From the NCBI GenBank assembly GCA_020430865.1, contig JAGQIY010000228.1:1-23039 (forward strand): a stretch of DNA of 23,039 nucleotides. The letters run 5' to 3'. Of the stretch, positions 23,020 through 23,039 are shown piece after piece. Source of the stretch: Myxococcales bacterium (GTDB taxonomy: Bacteria; Myxococcota; Polyangia; Polyangiales; Polyangiaceae). The position numbers were made by a program, and so were the translations under genes. Position 1 is the stretch's first letter. The number at the start of each line of letters is the position of its first letter. The notes under the pieces were generated by a model. The model did not search any database. It saw only the letters and a list, made by a program, of their open reading frames with translations, and was not told the DNA's origin.

Positions 23020-23039
23020 GGCGCGAGTCTGCCAGGGAC

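Noticed and set aside
1..23039. CRISPR array, insertion sequence, prophage, toxin-antitoxin or biosynthetic cluster
   Set aside because: No spaced direct repeats, transposase or integrase, phage structural genes, toxin domains or NRPS/PKS motifs were found in any frame.

Overview
The window is high-GC and densely coded on both strands. Nothing in it looks like a plasmid, prophage, insertion sequence, CRISPR array, rRNA or tRNA. The gene set suggests a chromosomal segment of a myxobacterium-like organism (Myxococcota, perhaps Polyangiales). The clues are several lipoproteins with a lipobox Cys followed by Gly/Ala/Ser/Thr-rich linkers, a VIT-vWA protein whose tail recalls the AgmX/PglI C-terminal domain, beta-propeller surface proteins and an ACAD10/11-type acyl-CoA dehydrogenase. 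The taxonomic call is inference; no marker gene is present.

Layout, left to right. Positions 9-842 (-) encode a lipoprotein with an internal duplication whose second copy is cut short. Positions 1064-2510 (+) hold a tail-anchored protein of unknown function and purU (formyltetrahydrofolate deformylase). Positions 2534-3466 (-) encode a LamG/ConA-like lipoprotein, and 3611-5602 (+) a secreted VIT-vWA protein. Positions 5599-10326 (-) form a co-directional run. In transcription order it has a 131-aa helical protein, a zinc-binding/histone-fold protein, an alpha/beta-hydrolase lipoprotein of the TAP/S33 type, and a NatA/NatB-like ABC exporter pair. Positions 10414-11691 (-) encode an NHL beta-propeller lipoprotein with a collagen-like Gly-X-Y linker. 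Positions 12060-13271 (+) encode an acyl-CoA dehydrogenase.

Positions 13358-17196 (-) hold two tandem lipoproteins: an LVIVD-repeat/Big_5 protein and a beta-propeller/di-heme cytochrome c peroxidase-like protein. Positions 17384-19717 (+) hold a PrsW-type intramembrane protease directly abutting a class V PLP enzyme. Positions 19726-20663 (-) encode a TPR-like protein overlapping a hotdog thioesterase, and 20767-21036 (-) a small orphan protein. Positions 21446-21907 (+) encode a PrxQ/BCP peroxiredoxin. Positions 21918-22250 (+) hold a decayed SMP-30/NHL-type beta-propeller gene. Positions 22471-23019 (-) encode an HD-domain metalloprotein.

The most striking item is the 217-aa protein at 9245-9898. 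It has an N-terminal Cys/His cluster able to bind two zincs, a charged helical linker, and a C-terminal histone fold with a perfect RxTxxxxD motif. Such a modular bacterial histone-fold protein is a good candidate for an unusual chromatin or DNA-associated factor. Other points of note are the propeller/cytochrome lipoprotein pair, the fused-junction PrsW/PLP pair, a 14+16-nt inverted repeat at 21295-21330, and the pseudogene.
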